Shown here piece after piece: positions 62,105 through 64,000 of a stretch of 64,000 nt of DNA. Below the pieces are notes generated by a model. It saw nothing but the letters and a program-made list of their open reading frames with translations, was not told the origin of the DNA and searched no databases. The first letter of the stretch is position 1, and every line of letters begins with the position of its first letter. The position numbers and the translations under genes were made by a program. The stretch is from Streptomyces bikiniensis (lineage in GTDB: Bacteria > Actinomycetota > Actinomycetes > Streptomycetales > Streptomycetaceae): positions 1 through 64,000 of the forward strand of contig JNWL01000035.1 of assembly GCA_000716465.1 (NCBI GenBank). Direction: 5' to 3'.

Positions 62105-63549
62105 GCAACACGACCGACACGACCGACACGACCGGCGCGACCCGAGCCGAACAGGCGGGCGCCGGGTGGTGGGTCAGGAACTCGCGCGCGCTCCTCGGAC
62201 TCGCGCTCCCGCTGGTCCTGACCAACTTCGCCTACGTCGCGCTGACCACCGTGGACATCGTGATGCTGGGACGGCTCGGCGCGCTGGAGATCGCCGCCGC
62301 CGGCCTGGCCATCGCACTCTTCAACCAGCTGCGCACGACCGGAACCGGCCTGGTGACCGGCGTGAGCAACCTGGTGGCCGAGGCACGCGTCCGGGACGAC
62401 AAGGCACGGATCGGCGCGCTGCTGTTCGCGGGATTCTTCTGGGCGACCGTCTGCGGTGTGGTCTTCTGCGCGGCGCTGCTGCTGATCGGACCGCTGCTCG
62501 TCCTGCTGGGCCAGGACCCGAAGGTGGTCGACAAGGCCGGTGAGTTCCTGGTGGTCCTGGCGCCGGGCATGCTGCCCTGCTTGTGGTTCCAGAACCTGCG
62601 GCACTTCACCACCGGCCTCAAGCGCCCCGGCCCGCTCCTCGCCATCACGCTGGCTTCGGTCGGAGCCACGATCGGCCTCAACCACGCACTCATCTACGGA
62701 AAGTTCGGGCTACCCGAGTTCGGCTTCGTGGGCGTGGCGATCGCCACCGTCACCGTGTTCCTGCTGTCCTTCCTGGCGTTCGTCGCGGTGATCCTGCGCG
62801 ACGGCGTCCTCCGCCCGTACCTCACCTCGCTCCACGCGTGGCGCTGGAACGGGGACGCGGTCCGGTCGGTCTGGCGCCTGGGCCTGCCGATCTCGGGGAC
62901 GTACGCCTCGGAGGCCGGGTTCTTCAGCGTGCTCACCCTGGTCATCGGCTCCCTGGGCGTCGAGGCCCTGGCCGCGCAGACGGTGCTCAACCAGATCGTC
63001 TACATCGTCTTCATGATCTCCGCCGGCCTCTCCCACGCGGCGTCGATCCACATCAGCGAGGCCGACGGCCGCAACGATTACGTGACGGCCCGCAGAACGG
63101 GCCTCCTCGCCACGGCATGGGGTGTGATCACGACCCTGGTCGTCGCGGTCGTGTACCTGGTGATCCCGGAACCGATCGTGTCGCTGTTCGTCTCGGCCGA
63201 GCACGCCGACAACGCGGACGTCATCGCCCTGACCGTGACCGGACTGCTCATCGCCGCCCTCATGCAGGTCTTCGACGCCACCCAGAACATCGGCAACGGC
63301 ATCCTCCGCGGCATCGGGGACACCGCCGGCCCCTTCAAGATCTCCCTCGTCGGGTACTGGCTGATCGGTCTCCCCTCGGGTTACCTGCTCGGGGTGACCG
63401 CCGACTGGGGCGTCGAGGGCGTCTGGATCGGCCAGACCATCGGCCTCGCGGCCACCGCCACCATCCTGCTGACCGCCTTCCTGCGCCGGGCCGAGCGGCT
63501 CCGGCGGGAGACGTCCGGCGCACCCGCCCCCGAACCGGAGTCGTCATGA
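62101..63549 (+). CDS. MATE-family efflux transporter
   Basis: 482 residues from GTG 62101 (GTGA overlap). About twelve hydrophobic segments in two homologous halves. LVLTNFAYVALTTVDIVMLG and GTYASEAGFFSVLTLVIGSL begin the halves, LFNQLRTTGTGLVTGVSNLV and FDATQNIGNGILRGIGDTAG are typical MATE loops. Probably exports the pathway product by Na+ or H+ antiport, as needed for an extracellular metallophore or toxin. The N-terminus is Thr/Asp-rich low complexity (TTDTTDTTGAT). Confidence 0.92.
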   Translation: MSNTTDTTDTTGATRAEQAGAGWWVRNSRALLGLALPLVLTNFAYVALTTVDIVMLGRLGALEIAAAGLAIALFNQLRTTGTGLVTGVSNLVAEARVRDDKARIGALLFAGFFWATVCGVVFCAALLLIGPLLVLLGQDPKVVDKAGEFLVVLAPGMLPCLWFQNLRHFTTGLKRPGPLLAITLASVGATIGLNHALIYGKFGLPEFGFVGVAIATVTVFLLSFLAFVAVILRDGVLRPYLTSLHAWRWNGDAVRSVWRLGLPISGTYASEAGFFSVLTLVIGSLGVEALAAQTVLNQIVYIVFMISAGLSHAASIHISEADGRNDYVTARRTGLLATAWGVITTLVVAVVYLVIPEPIVSLFVSAEHADNADVIALTVTGLLIAALMQVFDATQNIGNGILRGIGDTAGPFKISLVGYWLIGLPSGYLLGVTADWGVEGVWIGQTIGLAATATILLTAFLRRAERLRRETSGAPAPEPESS

Positions 63550-64000
63550 ACCCCATCCTCGCGCCGGTCGCCTCGGCTTCCCTGATACGCGGGGAGGTGG
63601 CGGGCCTGCCCGGCTACGATCCCGGCGCCGACCCCGACGAGGTCGCCGCCCTCAGCGGCTCCGACCGCGTCATCAAGCTCTCCAACAACGAGAACCCGTA
63701 CGGCTCTTCCCCCGCGGTCGACGAGGCCGTCCGGGCGTCGCTGGCCGGCGGTGTCTCCCGCTACCCGGACCCCACCGGCAAGCGCCTGGCCGAGGCCGTC
63801 GGGACGAGCCTGAACGTGCCGGCCGAGCGGGTGGTGCTCGGCAACGGCTCGGAGAACATCCTGGAACTGCTGTGCCGGGCCGTACTGGACCCCGGTGACC
63901 TGGTGGTCACCCAGGCGCCCGGCTTCAGCCTGCACGAGACCTTCCCCCGCGTCATGGGCGCCCGGGTCCACAAGGTCCCGGTCACCGCCGAGTTCGGGTT
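63546..64000 (+). CDS. Class I/II PLP aminotransferase, HisC-like, 5' part
   Basis: Only the first ~151 codons are in the window. ATG 63546 overlaps the MATE stop (ATGA). RVIKLSNNENPYGSSPAVDE, SRYPDPTGKRLAEAVG and VVLGNGSENILELLCRAVLD are the HisC/histidinol-phosphate aminotransferase signatures; the PLP Lys lies beyond the window. As a fourth overlapping gene it probably transaminates a pathway amino acid rather than serving histidine synthesis. Confidence 0.9.
   Translation, partial: MNPILAPVASASLIRGEVAGLPGYDPGADPDEVAALSGSDRVIKLSNNENPYGSSPAVDEAVRASLAGGVSRYPDPTGKRLAEAVGTSLNVPAERVVLGNGSENILELLCRAVLDPGDLVVTQAPGFSLHETFPRVMGARVHKVPVTAEFG

Overview
This window is high-GC actinobacterial DNA and almost certainly comes from a Streptomyces chromosome arm. 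Evidence: extreme third-position GC, frequent GTG and TTG starts, many 4-bp ATGA/GTGA gene overlaps, a MelC1/MelC2 tyrosinase pair, an ergothioneine operon, LOX-type secreted proteins and many apparent leaderless genes. From memory, the order rmdA-like gene, lysR, sdhCAB, acyltransferases, egtDCBA resembles the S. coelicolor stretch around SCO0928 to SCO0910. That synteny is recalled, not computed.

1-32 kb looks conserved and intact. It holds the start of a secreted His/Pro-rich protein; a methyltransferase coupled to a PAS-GGDEF-EAL cyclic-di-GMP enzyme; a LysR regulator divergent from succinate dehydrogenase sdhCAB with a clear T-N11-A operator; the copper enzyme tyrosinase with its chaperone; an MFS exporter; a secreted lysyl-oxidase-like protein with a His-rich linker; a GNAT enzyme; an M23 peptidase; a UvrA2-like ABC ATPase with a luciferase-like oxidoreductase; a HAD phosphatase; dodecin; an orphan sugar-binding lipoprotein behind a DasR-like site; an OlsB/OlsA-like ornithine-lipid pair with olsB frameshifted; egtABCD; a TIGR02452 macrodomain gene behind a striking array of promoter repeats; a hydrolase; a thiolase; and thioredoxin.

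32.6-59.6 kb is accessory DNA. It is littered with gene remnants: a phage-type integrase, a doubly frameshifted hydrolase, IS630, IS5, IS256 and IS3 fragments, a CocE hydrolase tail, a helicase tail, a replication-relaxation-like fragment, a GtrA-like fragment and an ABC exporter ATPase. Intact regulated modules lie between them: TetR plus flavin monooxygenase with two matching operators; a stress partner-switching module in which a cobalamin-binding-fold protein sits between a SpoIIE-type phosphatase and a STAS protein, with a second STAS gene divergent; HxlR plus a quinone-oxidoreductase-like enzyme; a membrane-anchored molybdopterin enzyme plus a fasciclin lipoprotein; a SigB/F-type sigma factor plus a GvpU-like protein; XRE-cupin plus MFS; a HicB-like plus DUF4097 pair; and P450 plus 3Fe-4S ferredoxin.

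59.6-64 kb starts a tightly overlapping operon (Y4yA-family PLP decarboxylase, ornithine-cyclodeaminase-family enzyme, MATE exporter, HisC-like aminotransferase) that leaves the window. A near-consensus promoter overlapped by a Zur/Fur-like palindrome precedes it. This makes it the best candidate here for an undescribed, metal-regulated small-molecule pathway.
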